NCBI GenBank assembly: GCA_018266095.1
Contig: JAFEBC010000344.1
Location: 1-10,258 of the forward strand
Length of the DNA: 10,258 bases
DNA from: Deltaproteobacteria bacterium
Lineage (GTDB): Bacteria > Myxococcota > Myxococcia > Myxococcales > 40CM-4-68-19
Direction of reading: 5' to 3'
Every line of letters starts with the position of its first letter. The stretch's first letter is position 1. Positions 9,154 through 10,258 of the stretch are shown here, piece after piece. The position numbers and the translations under genes were made by a program. The notes under the pieces were generated by a model, which made no database searches, was not told the DNA's origin, and was given only the letters and a program-made list of their open reading frames with translations.

Positions 9154-10103
9154 AAGTCCTCATCTGCGGCATCTCTGGCGCCATCGCGCGCAAGCTGGCG
9201 CTCACGCTGCTCGAGAAGGGCCACCAGGTCGCGGGCATCGACGTGCGTCCGTGGCGGAGCGCGCCGCCGGGCGTCGAGGTTCACACCGTGGACCTGCGCA
9301 AGCGCGCAGCCGAGGACGTGTTCCGCAAGTTCCGGCCGAACGCGGTGGTGCACATGGCCACCGTGACCTCGCTCGTGGTCTCGGGCGAGGAGCGCTACCG
9401 CATCAACCTCGGCGGCACGCAGGCCGTGTTCGAGCATTGCCGCGCGTACGACGTGGAGCACTGCGTGTTCGTGGGCCGCCACACGTACTACGGCGCCGGG
9501 CCCGACGTGGCGCTGTACCACACCGAGAACGAGCCGCCGCACGCGCTGGGCAAGTTCCCCGAGCTGTCCGATCTGGTCGCCGCCGACCTCTTCGCCGCCA
9601 ACGCGCTCTGGCGCCTGCCGCAGCTCTGCACCAGCGTCCTGCGCATCTGCTACACGCTCGGGCCGTCGGGCCAGGGCACGCTCGGCACGTTCCTGCGCGG
9701 CCGCGCGGTGCCGATGGTGTTCGGCTTTGATCCGCTCTTCCAATTCCTGCACGAGGACGACGTGGCGCAGGCGCTGTTGCTCACGCTGGAGAAGCGCCCG
9801 CGCGGCGTGTTCAACGTGGCCGGCCCGCAGCCGCTGCCGCTGACGAACGTGGCGCGCGAGGCCGGGCGCATGACCATCCCGCTGCCCGAGTTCGCGCTGG
9901 CGCTCGCCCTGGGCCGCGGCGGTCTGCCCTCGCTCTCATCGGGCGCCGTGCAGCACCTCAAGTACCCGGTCGTCATCGACGCCAAGGTCTTCAAGAAGGC
10001 CGTGGGCTTCGACCACCGCTACGACGAGCTCGAGACCATCCGCGACTTCGCCCGCGCGTTCCCATCCGGAGGCCAGACGGGCACCCATGGCATGACGTCT
10101 TAG
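9150..10103 (+). CDS. Atypical NAD-binding epimerase/dehydratase-like SDR protein
   Basis: This is a 317-residue extended-SDR-like protein. GTG at 9150 overlaps the acyltransferase stop (GTGA) and places the dinucleotide-binding strand right at the N-terminus, as expected. It has a Rossmann motif GISGAIA (Gly7, Gly10, Ala13), Asp31 at the end of strand 2 (favours NAD over NADP), VVHMAT (67-71), RINLGGTQAVFEHC, and the C-terminal FLHEDDVAQALLLTL and GVFNVAGPQPLPL typical of nucleotide-sugar epimerases. The catalytic triad is not evident: the usual Ser/Thr position before YG is Arg110 (GRHTYYG), and no YxxxK occurs in the following region (119-148). It may therefore be an atypical SDR with altered chemistry or a binding/regulatory role. 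Co-translation with the acyltransferase suggests both act on one lipid or glycolipid (inference). An IS110 element starts within about 60 bases of its stop. Confidence 0.88.
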   Translation: MKVLICGISGAIARKLALTLLEKGHQVAGIDVRPWRSAPPGVEVHTVDLRKRAAEDVFRKFRPNAVVHMATVTSLVVSGEERYRINLGGTQAVFEHCRAYDVEHCVFVGRHTYYGAGPDVALYHTENEPPHALGKFPELSDLVAADLFAANALWRLPQLCTSVLRICYTLGPSGQGTLGTFLRGRAVPMVFGFDPLFQFLHEDDVAQALLLTLEKRPRGVFNVAGPQPLPLTNVAREAGRMTIPLPEFALALALGRGGLPSLSSGAVQHLKYPVVIDAKVFKKAVGFDHRYDELETIRDFARAFPSGGQTGTHGMTS

Positions 10104-10163
10104 GTGCTCGTTCGTGCGCGCTTGCTCGAGCGTTGATTCACCGCAGAGTAACCGTGTTGTTCG
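10104..10163. other. Junction between the SDR gene and the IS110-type transposase
   Basis: These 60 bases separate two convergent stops. They contain the palindrome GCTCGAGC (10124-10131) and must hold either the right end of the insertion element or the chromosomal side of its boundary. IS110-family elements usually lack clear terminal inverted repeats, so the boundary cannot be placed from this sequence alone. Confidence 0.4.
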
Positions 10164-10258
10164 TCAAGCGACCTCCGTGGACCAGTGACGCCGATCGCGC
10201 AGCATGGCGTTGAGGATGACGATGAGCTTGCGCATGCAAGCGGTGAGAGCCAGGCGAG
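10164..10258 (-). CDS. IS110-family transposase, C-terminal end (partial)
   Basis: Read on the minus strand from the window edge, 30 codons end in TGA (10166-10164). The peptide RLALTACMRKLIVILNAMLR followed by DRRHWSTEVA matches the conserved C-terminal end of IS110-family DEDD transposases (Transposase_20 region; the usual form is KVALTACMRKLLxILNAMLR). The rest of the gene lies beyond the right edge, so whether it is intact is unknown. IS110 enzymes use a DEDD/RuvC-like catalytic domain and a conserved Ser in the C-terminal domain, and recombine with a structured bridge RNA made from a non-coding end. The non-coding end visible here is at most about 60 bases, so any bridge RNA gene would more likely be on the far side. 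Confidence 0.87.
   Translation of the reverse strand, partial: RLALTACMRKLIVILNAMLRDRRHWSTEVA

Larger units (their letters stand above)
10104..10258 (-). mobile_element. 3' end of an IS110-family insertion sequence, boundary not defined
   Basis: Inferred from the transposase C-terminus at 10164-10258. The element extends out of the window to the right; its left boundary lies somewhere in 10104-10163, or possibly inside the 3' end of the SDR gene, whose last residues (GGQTGTHGMTS) are not recognisably conserved. No terminal inverted repeat or target duplication is visible. Confidence 0.6.

Overview
The window is very GC-rich and densely coded on both strands. Three things suggest a Myxococcota-like (myxobacterial) or related deltaproteobacterial chromosome: the codon usage, a large secreted lipoprotein with tandem eight-cysteine repeats of a type common in myxobacteria, and a Bpt-type leucyltransferase. 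This assignment is an inference, since no rRNA or taxonomic marker is present.

Layout. (1) Bases 1-3649, plus strand: an apparent operon. It starts with the 3' part of an FdhF/YdeP-type molybdopterin oxidoreductase, cut by the window edge. An OFA-family (oxalate/formate-antiporter-like) MFS transporter follows, then a 42-residue single-span membrane protein that looks like the small partner found after such transporters. (2) Bases 3664-7326, minus strand, convergent with the operon and only 14 bases from it: a 1220-residue predicted lipoprotein. It carries five cysteine-rich repeats, a ComEC-like metallo-beta-lactamase domain, Ig-like regions and a C-terminal lamin-tail-like domain. (3) Bases 7327-7419: a 93-base divergent intergenic region with a perfect 8-7-8 inverted repeat just before bpt. 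(4) Bases 7420-8151, plus strand: bpt, the N-degron leucyltransferase. (5) Bases 8152-8322: an intergenic region with a strong two-tier stem-loop. (6) Bases 8323-10103, plus strand: a PlsC/MGAT-like acyltransferase and an atypical NAD-binding SDR protein, overlapping by GTGA and probably translationally coupled. (7) Bases 10164-10258, minus strand: the last 30 codons of an IS110-family transposase, so a mobile element enters from the right edge.

How the genes may work together: the oxidoreductase, transporter and small protein plausibly form one uptake/oxidation unit for a small carboxylate or related compound. The acyltransferase and the SDR protein probably act on the same lipid or glycolipid precursor. 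The lipoprotein and bpt share a divergent promoter region but no obvious pathway. No CRISPR array, rRNA or tRNA was seen. No gene-free stretch exceeds 171 bases.
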